Shown here one piece after another: positions 1 through 11,900 of a stretch of DNA of 64,000 nt. This stretch comes from Micrasema longulum. Its lineage: Eukaryota; Arthropoda; Insecta; Trichoptera; Brachycentridae. The stretch covers positions 434,001 through 498,000 of the forward strand of contig JAGVSM010002703.1 in assembly GCA_022494885.1 (NCBI GenBank), in the 5' to 3' direction. A program made the position numbers and the translations under genes. The notes beneath the pieces were generated by a model. The model ran no database searches, had not been told where the DNA came from, and saw only the letters and a program-made list of their open reading frames with translations. Position 1 is the stretch's first letter, and each line of letters begins with the position of its first letter.

Positions 1-740
1 ACTCATATTTCAACCTTCTTTATTTATATGTGGCACACATGTTTTAACAATTTTTGCTTCTGTGATATCTTTTTTACTTCTTGGTTTATCAAGAGAATGA
101 CGACAGAATTCAAAAATATTAATACCATCAAAGCCATTTACTGCTCACTAGTTCGACCTCACCTAGAATATGCTTCTCCAATTGGGTCTCCATTATATAG
201 GACTCATATTGACCATATCGAGTCTGTCCATCACTGTTTTCTAAGAAAAGTGGCAAGGTTGCTCGGATTACAAAGGGTAATTATTTCTATTTTGAAATAG
301 AGCAATCCTCAATCTGTTTTTATTGGAGAAACGTAGAGCGGAGATGGATCTTATATGAATTTTCAAAATACTCAACGCTAAGTGATGTCTCATCTCTGTT
401 GCAATCAATTTCTTTTCATGTTCCCAACCATGTCACCAGAAGTCAAAATCTGCTATTTATAAAATTTTCTAAAAAAACGATTGTTTTTATGCCCCGATGT
501 CCAGAATGTGTAGATTAGTCGATTCGTCACACGACTTGGAATTCTTTGGGAAAGATCTTCCGGCAATTCTTTGATTTCTTCGCCATTAACACAGTGTGGG
601 ACGAAGATGGAATGGCATGCGTTAGCTCGTAATCTTATATGTTGAATGTTTATGAATATATTTAATACCATGTTTTTATCACTACATAGTTTATGTTCGT
701 TTTGTTCAGTTTCTTGTACATATGTTTCTTAATATAATGG
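1..740 (+). mobile_element. 5'-truncated non-LTR retrotransposon, C-terminal part (CR1/jockey-like)
   Basis: Translated pieces read as the region just after the reverse-transcriptase catalytic core of a CR1/jockey-type ORF2: 'AIYCSLVRPHLEYASPI' near 133-183, then 'HCFLRKVARLLG' near 232-268. Further pieces of the same protein continue in shifted frames to about 660 (for example 'LLEKRRAEMDLI' near 325-357). Several frameshifts and stops show it is dead. The start of the copy lies before the window. Family assignment rests on the typical 'Y-x-x-L-V-R-P-x-L-E-Y-A-S-x-x-W' pattern; here the W is G. Confidence 0.6.
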
Positions 741-777
741 TTGTAATTGACTTAGGCCGTATATATAAAAAAAAATA

Positions 778-1557
778 GGGGAAGGTGTCCTTCCTCGGTC
801 CTATTTGAAGTTTTTCCTTCACCATTTTTAATGCGTATTTTCAAATTTCTTTTTCATAACGTCCTATCATAGTTCAACTCTTTTACTAGCTGCAAGATTT
901 CACTTTGGCATAAAAATGTGATTCATTTGTGAGCTACGTTCATTTAAAAAAAAAGTGCATTTGGGACCAAGTTACAATACTCGTAATGTACCTTGGTCCT
1001 AGGGGTGTTGTACCTTGGACTATTAAATACTATTTGAAGGAAATCAATGATTTTGAGCACGAATAAGCGTTTATTTTTCAGATTTACTAAATACAAAAGA
1101 AATATAAGTACCTGAAAGAATGAACAACTTTAAATAATATTTTACTCAATATTTACAAGATAAATTAAAACTGAAAGTAATATGTTGAGATTGACATGTA
1201 GATACTGAGCTGTAAATAAAAAATAAATTTTTAGGAAAGGTTTTTACAAAAAAAATCATGTGATAGTTAGCTAAGATCACAAGTCAATCATTAAAAAACG
1301 TCGATTGCTCAGTAATAAAATACAGGGGGTGAGGAAAACGTAACATGAATAAACAAAAAAAAAACTTTTTTGGTCGAAAAACGTTTTTTTCACTTTACTC
1401 AAATACTTTAAAATAAGCAACTGTCAAATTAAGTTTATAATCTGATCTAGTAGATTGCCTACCAACTATTATCAATACATTTTTTAAAAGCTACTAGATC
1501 ACACACAATGGCAATAGGACCCAGGTACAACTAGGTCCAAGGTACGACACCTTCCCC
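778..1557. mobile_element. TA-flanked DNA transposon relic or MITE (780 bp)
   Basis: The ends are inverted repeats: GGGGAAGGTGTC at 778-789 and its complement at 1546-1557. A TA dinucleotide lies directly outside both ends (776-777 and 1558-1559), as expected for a Tc1/mariner-like TA target duplication. Imperfect similarity continues inward (CCTCGG/CCTTGG). No transposase ORF is visible, so it is non-autonomous. Part of its right half (about 1441-1533) recurs at 2961-3048. Confidence 0.6.
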
Positions 1558-1654
1558 TACATATTCCAATTAATGACGGATCGGCATCGCAAAGCGGAGA
1601 ATTGTGATAATTTTCGGTATTCAATTTTCGAGTCTTATAATGTTCTTCTACCTA

Positions 1655-1860
1655 GTCGGTCCCTTGATTACGAGGATCGTGACCACCACACTCTCGGACG
1701 AGTCTCTTCCATCCTTCTCGGTCCTCCGCCATTATCGTGGACTCGTATGGTGTGGCACCTGGGGCTCTATTGGTTTCATCTGTCCATCTCATTTGTAAAA
1801 CGTCCCCTTCCTCGTCTACCGTCGACTGTTCCAAGCGTGACTGTCGCCCCAGGATGTCCG
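1655..1860 (-). mobile_element. Non-LTR retrotransposon tail fragment (RTE-like)
   Basis: On the minus strand the translation contains 'MRWTDETNRAPGATPYES' followed by 'AEDREGWKRLVREC'. This matches the C-terminal signature of many insect RTE-type ORF2 proteins (RWxDDI…W…AxDRxxWxxL). The open frame extends to 2032 but the part upstream of about 1860 does not look LINE-like. Only this short tail is recognisable. Confidence 0.45.
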
Positions 1861-2369
1861 GCCCACTTTCACAATGTGCCCAAAAAATTGAGCGTGCGCT
1901 GCTCGCATTGTGTGGATAAACGTGCGGAGACGCCGAGCTGACAAAATTATATTTTCCAGCTAAATAAACACTATATTCTTCGCGCTCTTTAAGATACCAA
2001 CATCCATTCTGGTGATAAACGCTACACTGCAATAAAAAATGTCTACTCTTAATTTCGTTTGATTTTTATTTGTTTAAAAAAAAATTATCACAGAAAATCC
2101 AAACTGTCGTTTATCGAAACGAATTATTTTTTTATTTATTAGTTTATACATACATTTTTACAAAAATGGCACAAAAAACACTCTGGAAAATTCTGCTTGT
2201 ACTAGGAGTAGGCTCAGTATATGAAGGGTCGGCAAGCCAGAAATATTAGTATGCCTAATGTTGCAATCGGTTCCTATATGGGTAAATGCCAGTTCTAAGA
2301 AACCGATTTGTTTCGGCAAATATGGTTTTCAAATATGTTTCCGTTAAATGTAAAAATAAAATTAAATAT

Positions 2370-2510
2370 ATATATACATACACACATACATACTACATAC
2401 ATATATATGCACATACATACATATATACACACATATATATATATATATATATACATATCTATTTACACACATATTTACACACATACATACACAATATATA
2501 TGCACAAAAA
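2370..2510. repeat. (TA/CA/TACA) microsatellite
   Basis: A run of alternating TA, CA and TACA units with a pure (TA)n core around 2436-2452. It produces tyrosine/threonine/isoleucine-rich open frames that are not genes. Confidence 0.9.
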
Positions 2511-2629
2511 TACAATAAATTTATAAATGATTCAATGGGATAGCATAATATTAAGATTATTATCCTCAATAAATTCTCAGATTCCTTACTTCCAATGTCT
2601 GTCAACCAAATTATTATTTTTTTTCAATA

Positions 2630-2960
2630 CAGTTCATCAGATTTCCAAATACATGGTATCAGGTTGTATAGTTTAGGTTCCACTGTACGTGCTATTGGAA
2701 TCACCAAATCATTTCTTACTGTGCTCCTGGTTGAGTGCGCATAACTCACAATCCCCTGAGTGCTCCTATTTTTGTGAATGTCAAGTATTACTTTCCTTAT
2801 GTAGATTTGCCTAGCCAAGGACGTCTAAGGATTTGAAAAGGCAATTTTCGCAATATTCTCCTTTTATTGATTTATGTACCTTAACCAAGGTATCAAGAAT
2901 AGTCTTGGCAGCTCCTCCCCAACAAATATAACTGTAGGCTAAAACAGAGTTGCACAAACT
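2630..2960 (-). mobile_element. Non-LTR retrotransposon ORF2 C-terminal fragment
   Basis: Read on the minus strand, the segment gives 'LAYSYICWGGAAKTILDT' (near 2930-2875), then, after frameshifts, 'LARQIYIRKVILDIHKNR' and a tail containing 'YNLIPCIWKSDEL'. The order (fingers after the RT core, then a short hydrophobic tail) is that of a jockey/CR1-like ORF2. Multiple frame changes make it a relic. Confidence 0.5.
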
Positions 2961-3048
2961 GATCTAGTGGAGATTGCCTACCAACTATTATCAATACATT
3001 TTTTTAAAAGCTACTAGATTACACACAATGGCAATAGGACCCTAGTAT
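2961..3048. repeat. Partial second copy of the 778-1557 element
   Basis: About 88 bp nearly identical to 1441-1533, including GCCTACCAACTATTATCAAT and the AATAGGACCC box. It has no terminal inverted repeats, so it is a fragment. It directly abuts the LINE relic ending at about 2960. Confidence 0.75.
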
Positions 3049-3129
3049 ATACTTTTAGTATCTACAATGGACAATATGTTACGCAGTGCTATAAAGATAT
3101 AGATTAGTTTCCTAACTCTACCAACTAAA

Positions 3130-3625
3130 TAGTCGAAATCGAAAAATTTCAACGCTTATCAGTTCATGGTTTACCTCTTCGTTCTAATTCTCAAGGCACT
3201 CTCTTAATACCCATCCACAATTCCTATTTCTTCTCTAACTCATATAGAGTCCATGCGGCTCGACTATGGAATTATCTCCCATCCACCATCAAAGATGTTA
3301 CCACATTACCTCTGTTTAAATCACGTCTGAAGAAACGTCTCCTTTCTCTTCCTAAATCTCTCCTCCTTTCCTTTTCCTATTTTTTCCTTTTTCCCATTGA
3401 GTAATAGTTTTGATTTAAAGTAATTTATAAACAAATACGTTTATTTCTATTTTTATATATCTTTAGCTTTTTAATATTTTTTTTCTATTGAATATGTTTT
3501 CTAACTTGAATTATAAAAATAAAACTTTAATTTAATTGGTTGGTTGGAAGAAATTGTCATTTGGCAATAATCCCGCCAATGTACAAATAACATTATGTAC
3601 AAAAGTTAAATAAATAAATAGTTAA
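3130..3625 (+). mobile_element. 3' end of a CR1/jockey-like LINE, with its 3' UTR
   Basis: The frame near 3245-3405 reads 'HAARLWNYLPSTIKDVTT' followed by a K/R/L-rich tail and a stop at about 3405. This is the usual end of CR1/jockey ORF2. An AT-rich 3' UTR follows, closing with a hairpin (ATTGTCATTTGGCAAT), a CCCGCC motif and an AAATAAATAAATA tail. The hairpin-CCCGCC-tail arrangement also ends the LINE at 28140-33170, so the two are probably one family. A second truncated copy of the coding tail is at 16655-16885. Confidence 0.65.
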
Positions 3626-3764
3626 TATGTTTTCCCCATTAAGGTGTAGGTCAATAAAAATTCCTAAATATTTTATGTCTTATACACATTCCAGGTGGTA
3701 GCAATTACAGCTGAGTGAATTAAAAATTTTATATTACTAAAATTTATAATGCTTTTAATTAAAC

Positions 3765-4157
3765 AACATCTTCATCATTATCAAACCTTTATCCGCACCC
3801 GGTGGTGAAGAGTATCTTGCATAAATGCAGCGTATCGTGATCATCTATTACAGGAAAGTATGGCGATCAATTTTAAGCTTCAGGTGACAGTCCATTGACA
3901 ATAAAATATTTCGGTGTAAACCACCTTATAAACTATTATTTCACTTCCGCCCTGCCAGGGATCGAACCCGAGACCTCATGAATGGTAGGGGAACGCCTCA
4001 ACCACTACACAACAAGGCGGACTTTTTTCCACTTGATTTTATTTTTCAGGATTTTTACCTGAAAGCAGCCATCAAATCAAAAACGCTCGTCCGAGATTCT
4101 GGTTCTATTTTACATTCTGAACTGTATTCTTCATCCTCCTGGACACAGACAACAGCA
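3765..4157 (-). mobile_element. SINE, family S2, near full length
   Basis: In the minus-strand direction there are three parts: a 5' module (4157-4016, with the TTCTGGTTCTATTT complement), a tRNA-like head (about 4015-3945; B-box complement GGATCGAACCC on the plus strand), and a body ending in a TGATGATGAAG-type trinucleotide tail at about 3770. The A and B boxes are RNA polymerase III promoter-like. The head is too degenerate to be a working tRNA gene. Confidence 0.6.
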
Positions 4158-4811
4158 GTTGCATTAAAATGCATGCATGCATGCTCACACACAAAAAAAT
4201 TGGAATTCTACTCACAAAAATACGAAAAGTAAATTGGCCATTTTAATTGAAAATGATCTAAAGATGAATAGAAAATATAACTTATTGATTCAAATTATTT
4301 CTAAACACGAAATCTAATAAAATTATTCTGTCATTTATTATAACGTCATCAATTATTTTATCTCATTCAGAAAAACAATTATTAGAGTTCAAATATTCTC
4401 TCTTTTTGGATAAATCATCATAAAATGTTTATCAATTAGCAACTTAGTCATTTCGTTATTTTATTTCTTTTTAATAAATTCACATTAAATTTTTAATAAT
4501 GTTATGATTTCACAAATTCAAAACTAACCAAACAACAAATCTAATCGAAAATTATTGATGGGAGCATAAAATGAGATGTGTGATCTAGTTAGGAAATCTT
4601 AGAGGCAAAATTATTCTGCAATATCCTAAAGCTGATTTGATCACGTATTAACATTATGCAGTTCGTAAATTTTAAGAGTGTTTTCATGTTTCTCGAATGA
4701 ACGACATATTTTAACACGTTTTATTATGGCGGTGGACAGGATGCACAAATGCACATGTAATCTAACATTTAAGCTTGATAATCATTTTGTAACTACATAA
4801 TTCATTTCCTT

Positions 4812-5065
4812 TCATTATCATCATAAGGCAATGCATCAAACACCAAACGCAGCGAATCTCGATCATCCGTTTCATACTAGTAAAGTGATCAGTCTCACGC
4901 TTCAGGTTGCAGTCCAGAAATAGTAAAATATTGCAGTGAATCCACTTTCAATTTTATTTTGTTTCTTTTTTTTAAGGGATTTTTACCTGCGAGTAACCAT
5001 CGAGCCGCAAAACCCTCATCTCGGGTTCTGGTTCTATTTCACACACAGAACTGTTTTCTCCGTTT
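4812..5065 (-). mobile_element. SINE S2 copy lacking its tRNA-like head
   Basis: The 3' body (4812-4955) and the 5' module (4975-5065) of family S2 are both present and in the right order and orientation. The tRNA-like head that normally lies between them is absent; the junction is a T-rich stretch at about 4955-4975. This is a deletion derivative or an assembly of two fragments. Confidence 0.55.
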
Positions 5066-5211
5066 TTTTTTATAATAAAGTTTTTCGGATTTCGCTACCA
5101 TCAACCTTTTCGAACCGGAAGAACATTACAAATAGCAATGAATCAGCAAAAACTTATTCAGGTGATGATTTCTGACTAGCCACGACTTAAACAAAAAAAT
5201 TGTAGAAACCA

Positions 5212-5512
5212 ATATAGGCAAATATAAACATCATCATCATGCCTCTATCTACCGATGATACATAGGATACTGCATTAATAAACCAAAAGCAGCGTATTAT
5301 AACCATACTTAATTTTAATGTAAGATTATTAGAATTATGCTTAAAGTTTGCTTTAGGGACGATGAAATATTGCAATGTGAATCATCTTCCGAATCAACAT
5401 TAGGTATCGACCTTGCCAGGAATCAAAGCCAAGATTTTAAGTTTGCAGAAATCGCGCTAACCACTACACAACGAGATAGACTAATCTCCACTTGTTTTCC
5501 GTTTTCAATAAA
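5212..5512 (-). mobile_element. SINE, family S2, diverged copy
   Basis: Minus-strand S2: the tail complement (CATCATCATCATGCC) is at 5230, the body is at 5240-5400, and a degenerate tRNA-like head is at 5415-5485 (plus-strand complement TAACCACTACACAACGAG). It is more diverged than the copy at 3765-4157. Confidence 0.55.
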
Positions 5513-5599
5513 TATAAATATATTTTTGGAACAAAGTTTTTGATTTTTAAAAAATATCTAAATATATATTTTTTTTAATCAAAAACCTTGTTACAAAAA

Positions 5600-6165
5600 C
5601 GGAAAAAAAATCTAATGTACGAAGCCTATGTAAAAACTAAAATATGTTATATGCAACTACTATGGGGAACAGGAAATCAAAATAACATAAACAGACTACA
5701 AAAAATACTACATAAAATATTAAAGTATAGTATAAGACCTACCCTATATAACAGCAACTAAAGAACTTTTTAAACAAACTAAAAAATTAAATGTAACTGA
5801 ACTCTTTTAACTAGAATCCTTAAAATTTATTCATAAATTAGCCACTGATGTAATTGTAGACGAAGAATTAAAACTTAAAAAAACGGTAGTAAAGATGAAC
5901 ACAATGCGAGAATATCAGAAAAATATCATATGCAACCTTCTAAAACGAAAAAGGGACAATCGAGACTAATAAACCATGGACTGAAATTATACAATAAACT
6001 ACCAGACAAAACTAAACAAAAGACTCAGACAACCTTTAAAAAAGATGTTAAAATATTATTATTAACAGTAGAATGTGAATTTTAAAAGTAAAAATATGTT
6101 GTTAAATGTATGTAACCCGTAAGGGTTTATCAATGAAAATTTTTAAATAAAAAAGAAATAAAAAA
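5600..6165 (+). mobile_element. LINE ORF2 C-terminal relic with A-rich tail
   Basis: With frame changes, the plus strand reads 'KICYMQLLWGTGNQNNINRL', 'RPTLYNS', 'KYHMQPSKTKKGQSRLI' and 'HGLKLYNKLPDKTKQ', then a stop at about 6085 and an A-rich 3' end (AAATAAAAAAGAAATAAAAAA). The order fits a jockey/CR1-clade ORF2 end. At least three frameshifts or stops are needed to read it. Confidence 0.55.
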
Positions 6166-6167
6166 TT

Positions 6168-6250
6168 ACATGAGTAGCCATCAAGTCAAAAACACTCTTC
6201 TAGGGTTTAAATTCTATTTCGCACTCAGAACTGTTTTATCCACCTAGAAA
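6168..6250 (-). mobile_element. SINE S2 5' module fragment
   Basis: Only the upstream module is present (complement of the 'CAGAACTGTTTTATCCACCT' type end). Head and body are missing. It directly follows the A-rich tail of the LINE relic. Confidence 0.5.
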
Positions 6251-6664
6251 TAGGGAAATTTAATATATTAAATGTCATTTAATTTAGTAAGAACTATGAA
6301 AACACTACATATGTGGATTAGTTTTAGTGTAACTGAGTAACCGTGACAAGGCATGTTTTTATCACAGCAAAAGAAGAGTTATAAGAAAGTTATTTGGTTA
6401 TTATATGGGTTATTAACTTTGGAATAAATTTATATTGTTACAAAATTGTGAGCGAGTTTGCAAAGGAATTTAAATTGAATTTCCAATATTGAAAATTGGA
6501 GCACAGGTGAATAAAGATGATAAATTATTGTTTCATCATAAATATATTATGGATTATGTACTTACACAATACTTTTTACACCTTGAAAATTATGTTTAAG
6601 GCAATACAAAGGTAGGAATAGGAATTTAGGTGAAATAATTTATTGATTGTTAATTTCACCCACA

Positions 6665-7100
6665 TCAATCCAGCTTTAAACTCTACTAAAACCAACAGAT
6701 GAAAGTGTTGAACAAATATGGATGTTTAAACGTGTACAGTGGCCACATAAACCAGCCAATAAGAGGTCATTAGCCCTGAAAATGCTTAGATTCCATATAA
6801 ATCCCTTCTCTCAAATGTTCTCCGTCTCAGTTTATTTTTATAAAAAGAATAACCCGTTAAGCTTCAACTTTAGATGCTTGTCAGCAGGTGGAAAAGAGGG
6901 AAAAATATACCACAACACCCAGACCAATTAAGATTTAAAAATCCTTTTTTTTTTTGCAACTGGCGGGAATCGAACCCGCGACTTAGTTGCACAGTTGACC
7001 GTCTAACCAACTGCGCCACGGCGCCTGTTGTAATATGTTAATCTTAATAACTCCCTCTAGGGGGTGAAAAAGTCAAAATATCTTGCAATATTACATACAA
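6665..7100 (+). repeat. Interspersed repeat R, interrupted by SINE S4
   Basis: Left part 6665-6827 and right part 7025-7100 match the two ends of repeat R as seen intact at 14150-14450 (boxes CAGTGGCCAC..AAACCAGCCAATAA and TGTTGTAATATGTTAATCTT). The middle (6828-7024) is absent from other R copies and carries a tRNA-like head, so it is an insertion. Confidence 0.6.
6828..7026 (-). mobile_element. SINE S4 (tRNA-like head plus body) inserted in repeat R
   Basis: The minus strand starts with a tRNA-like head (7026-6953): GGCGCCGTGGCGCAGTTGG, then a perfect B box GGTTCGATTCC, then GTTGC and an A10 run. About 120 bp of unrelated body follows. The acceptor ends (GGCGCCG and CAGTTGC) and the anticodon arm do not pair properly, so a working tRNA gene is unlikely. 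Confidence 0.55.
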
Positions 7101-7104
7101 CTTT

Positions 7105-8944
7105 ATTTTCAACCGCAAATATCCAACATGTTCACGTAATATACCACGTCTCAGAGGACTTGACATATTATGTGCATATATTATTCTAAAACATCAACCA
7201 AACAATCGTTTGTCCAAAATGTACTCGTACATATGTAACAACATGGTCTCGCCTTTACTGGGGATACAAAGGAGAGTTATGTAATAATAATTGACTGTTT
7301 CACGTTTATACGGTTTCAGGTTATTCCGACCTTGCCCCAAATTCTCTTGGTTATTATACACGACATACAAAAGAGCTTTATTCCTTATTTATATTTTCAC
7401 TTTTAAGAGACACGTCAATCCGAACAACTTTGGGTATTTTTTACTCGTAATTACAATAAAATCTGGCATATCCCACTATTACGCATGGTTCGTGTATTAT
7501 AATGTTGCACGTCATTAAAAAGCTTTGTGTTTAATACGCGCAACAATCCGGCGCAGTGCCTTATACATCATTGGGTGTGGATAAGAGTCAGAATATAGTA
7601 TACGTTGAGAGAATAGATAGGTGGTGGTGGCCGATAATTTTGATGAATATATATCTATAATAATACTCTTGAATTGATTCATTGCGTCTGTCCCTTATAT
7701 ATGCGCACAGGAATTTGAGCTGACAGTTCGAACCCCAAATACGGGATAATATTTTTTATTTGTTTCTGTAGGTTCACAATCAAATTTTACGCACACATAT
7801 ACTATAGGTACTGCTAGAGCACTATGAAATGGTGACTCCCCTCTTCTCTCACCATGGTTGTAAATGGTTTACAAAAAATAAATATCTTAAAACGCCCGTT
7901 TTGAAAAAAACTTTACTTTGTAATTGAAATAATGACGGCGGATTGCAATAAAATGAGATCCGTATCATAGGATTATTTGTGAAATTATTAATAGTATCAA
8001 TCTAACATACCAGTCAATTGTGTTGTATCTTTCACAACTAACCAGCTAAAGCTGCAAAGGATGTTAGTTTAAAAAACTGCACGATGTAATTTATAGATTT
8101 ACGATTCAATTATAATTTACAACACAACGATAATGCTACGGTCGGTAAAAAGGTGGGTTCAAATTATATATAGACGTCTTTTTCTTACGAGTCGAAACTA
8201 TATAATCCAATAGCATTATGTAAGATCTGTTATTCTTTTTTTGGAATGTGGAATAGTGTGTTGGGAGGTAGCTAAAAATAAAAAAAATGAAAATTTTAAA
8301 ACTTCTGCAAAAACCAGTTTATTTTTCAACTCCTTGCATACTGTTGTATTTTAATTTTCTGACGGCTAAATTGCACCCATTTATATTATCATTAGTTGCA
8401 TTATCTTACTATTTACATCATTATCAAGAAAAAATATTTTCCAGCAGCGATTTCAGGCTGAAATAATTAGCCAAAGTTGTTGATTCCAGTAAAATCACTT
8501 AAAATATTTTCTTATAAGAGAATACCGCATACAAAATGTGTACCAAATATAAGTAGATCAGTAATCCAACAGCAATAATAATAATAAATCACAATTTCTT
8601 TATCTCCTACATGTAATAGATTTCTCTGGATTATGTCTATTCTGCCTAACTAGGTACAACCTGTTTTAAAGCAGACATTTTTATGCACGATAAATGGTAA
8701 CATGACTACCTACTAGTCAATTTATTTTACATTTATACAATATTTAATTATACTATTTATTATTCAAGGATGTTTTTTAGTAAATTTTCGGATTTTTCTT
8801 TACCTAAACCCAGTAACTATTTTTTTTACAAATTTATTTAGTCGAATCCGGGTCATTGTTTTGCAATGGTAATGTGATTTAAATAGAAGTAATGTAAATT
8901 GACGTTTTATAATAACTGTATTTTACGGATGGATAAAATTCTAG
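7105..8944. other. No recognisable gene or repeat
   Basis: AT-rich sequence upstream of the first visible SLC22 exon. I looked for the preceding SLC22 exons (TM2-TM6 region, plus strand, ending in phase 0) and found none. The open frame 7291-7518 has no recognisable motif. Confidence 0.5.
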
Positions 8945-11900
8945 GTTCCCGAAAGTGCGCAGTGGCTCGTAAGCCGAGGGCGGACACGTGACGCTGCCAA
9001 AAGCTTCCAAAGGATAGCGGCCTGCAACAAGAAAACAATATCCCAAGAAACTCTGGAACAGTTTATTACTGGCTTCAAGAATGATGATGGAACTTCTCCG
9101 AAGAAACCGAGTTCTTCGCTTCTTGGTCTCTTCTACACACCGAGACTGAGGAGAAAGACTTGTATTCTGATATTCAAATCGTACGTTTAACTGATTTGCA
9201 AATTGCATCTAAAATCATAATCATAATCAATATGGCATCAATAATACAAACAATATTTGCATGCATTAAGGTGCAGAAATGTCACGACACATCTGCACTT
9301 CAGTTTTTAATTCAAATTGAGAAGGTCCGATGCTTTGCAAGAAATTTACTTATAAATAGAAGGGTCAAAGCACCAGTAAATGACCATTGGTTAATAAAAC
9401 ACAATATAATAAGAATTGCTACATGTGTCCAGTCAAAAAACTTTTATCACTAGAAACTATGACAAAAGCAGTAGGCGGACACGTCTTTTGGTAAGAAAAA
9501 AATCTATCAGTTTTGAACTCTGAGTTGTCAAAAGGTAATAATGCGTCTTCCCGTTATTGTTCTGAGATTGATAGTTTTTTATAAGGAAAGGTGTGGTAAG
9601 TGTTTTATTTGATGCTATTTCTTATGCAATTATTTGAATATATCCATATTCTAATGTGTTAGGGTGTTTTATAATGTTATGATGTAACTAAATCTGAGCA
9701 TTACTTTTACTGGAGTAGTAGTGGTCATTCACTGGCGATTCTGCTATTTTTTTAGAGTAATATTAATTATAATTGTAATATGTAATTCTCGTATTTCAAT
9801 AAAAAAGTGAAAGCACTTAAAAAAATGAATGTGTTTTTTATTGTTTTCTTTTATTTTGTACGCTTAAATAATAAAATTTATACCTTTAGTGTGGATTTCA
9901 CTACAAGCTGAACCTCAAACGGTCATGTGTTGGTGCTTTGACCCTACTGTAATCTGCGTAATCTATGGAAATGTTAAATATTTTTTCATTATCTATTGCA
10001 ATGATATATTTATATATGTGTGTGTATGTTTGCATAAGAGGGTGTATGTATCTCTGTATATTTATATATGTAAATATATTTAATATCTTTCTATATACTC
10101 ATATACCGACGTAGGTACATTTCCTTATTTTAACTTATTATTGTTTCTTATATTTTTTTTATTTGAAGCACTAACTTTGTGGTTATTCATTATTATAAAA
10201 TAAATGAAACAATTTTTTTTTTAACCACTAACTTTTTTATCTTTTTTTTTCCACCGACCGGTTTCAAATTTCAAAGCAAACGAGCTTCTTCGTAAAGTTA
10301 CGTAAACTAATCAGTTACGTAAACCTTGAAATAATAAAAAACGTAGTTAAAAATAAAATTGTTTTATTTGTTTTATTATTGTTTCTTTTAGTCTTTCTTA
10401 TGTTATTCTTACTTTTAATTTCATTTTTATACTTATGTTACACTGCTGCACTTAAATGTATGATATTTTGATTCGCGTGGATCTCTGCCACCTTTAGTTT
10501 TTCAAATAATATTTTGAATTAATATTGCAAAAATATTTTAAGTTTTTTAATAGTCTAATAGCCGATAAAATTTTCTTTCTACTGTCGCCATAAAATAACG
10601 CTTGGTGACTTATTTATTATAAATTATATCTAGATCATTTTGTGAAATTTACACCAATTGACCTGGGAATTGTATTTTCTTTCTTTTATTTCTACAGAAT
10701 GGTGCTGACTTTGTGCTACGATGCTATATCCCGCAACGTGTCTGGTCTCGGATTCTCTCCATTTCTTCTGTTCAGTGCTTCATCGCTCATCATCCTGCCT
10801 TCCTGTCTGATAATCCTGATCTTCCAGGACAAGATTGGCAGGAAAGCCATGACCTCGGGGTCTCTGTTAGTCAGTGGACTCTTCACAGCGATCACGGGAG
10901 TTCTATTGGCATTTTTCAAAAACACCGGTTTGTTTCAAATTTAAAAAAATATTTTGTAATAATTCTTCTGTTCAATCCTGTCACTATCCACAATGGTGAC
11001 AAGTATTCAAATAGTATTTTTTTGTATAGATTCTGGGGTTTCTTACTTTTCCCGGTTAATTAAAATCAAAGAAAAGTTGGAAAGTTCCAAAGTTGTGTAA
11101 AAAAGTTCTGAAGATGTGTAACTTTTTTCACTGATTATTAATTTTATGCAGGTGTACGTCCGGTCGAAAATGAAACCAAAAAAATATTGTCTCTCGCGAA
11201 CTTCCCGATGTCTGTTTTTAGACTAATTGTTGGATGCTCGATACCTTCGACCTCGGGACTGTAAACAAGGCCTGCCCTCTCGCGATACGCGTGTTCGAAG
11301 AAAACAGGGAACGTTTGACTTTATGTAAACTAATTGACATTATTGTGTTGAGTGTCAATCCTGGAATTACTGAAAGGAGTAAGGATTAACGATTTCCTCC
11401 CTTTGGCACTGGTTCAGAAAAACACCGTTATCGCTTCCATAAGTCACTTTGAACGATTCTTGTATGTTGGTGATTCGAATCACTGGTCACGCTCGCGGTA
11501 CGGTTTTCGTTGTGTTCGCGCGCGTTGCCTTTTTGACTCGCCGTCAGGGATTCAAAACAAGGACCACCGGAGTCAAAGGAAGGAATGGCTTGACACTCGA
11601 ATAAAAGATAATAAATCCGAAACACTAATAATAAGGAAATATCACATACTACGAATACCGATTAAAATATATGAAATGCATTAAGAAAAATTACTTGTAT
11701 TTTTAAAAATCAAAATGTATATTGTAGAGAAATGTTTCATAAATAACTTTTTAAAAGATTTTTTTTCAATATGTCCTTAAAAAAACGCGACATGTTTTGC
11801 ATTGATAATTGTGACGTGAAAATTCAATGAAGATGTTCCATAAAATTTAAACAGTTACAAAGTTCAAAATTAACAGGAATCGTGATGTACAATGCAATTA

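Noticed and set aside
1573..1941. 122-aa ORF on the plus strand
   Set aside because: It overlaps the minus-strand LINE tail and has no motif or splice context.
2286..2543. Tyr/Thr-rich ORFs
   Set aside because: They are translation of a TA/CA microsatellite.
9160..9453. 97-aa ORF after the SLC22 exon
   Set aside because: It starts inside the exon in another frame and runs into intron; no motif.
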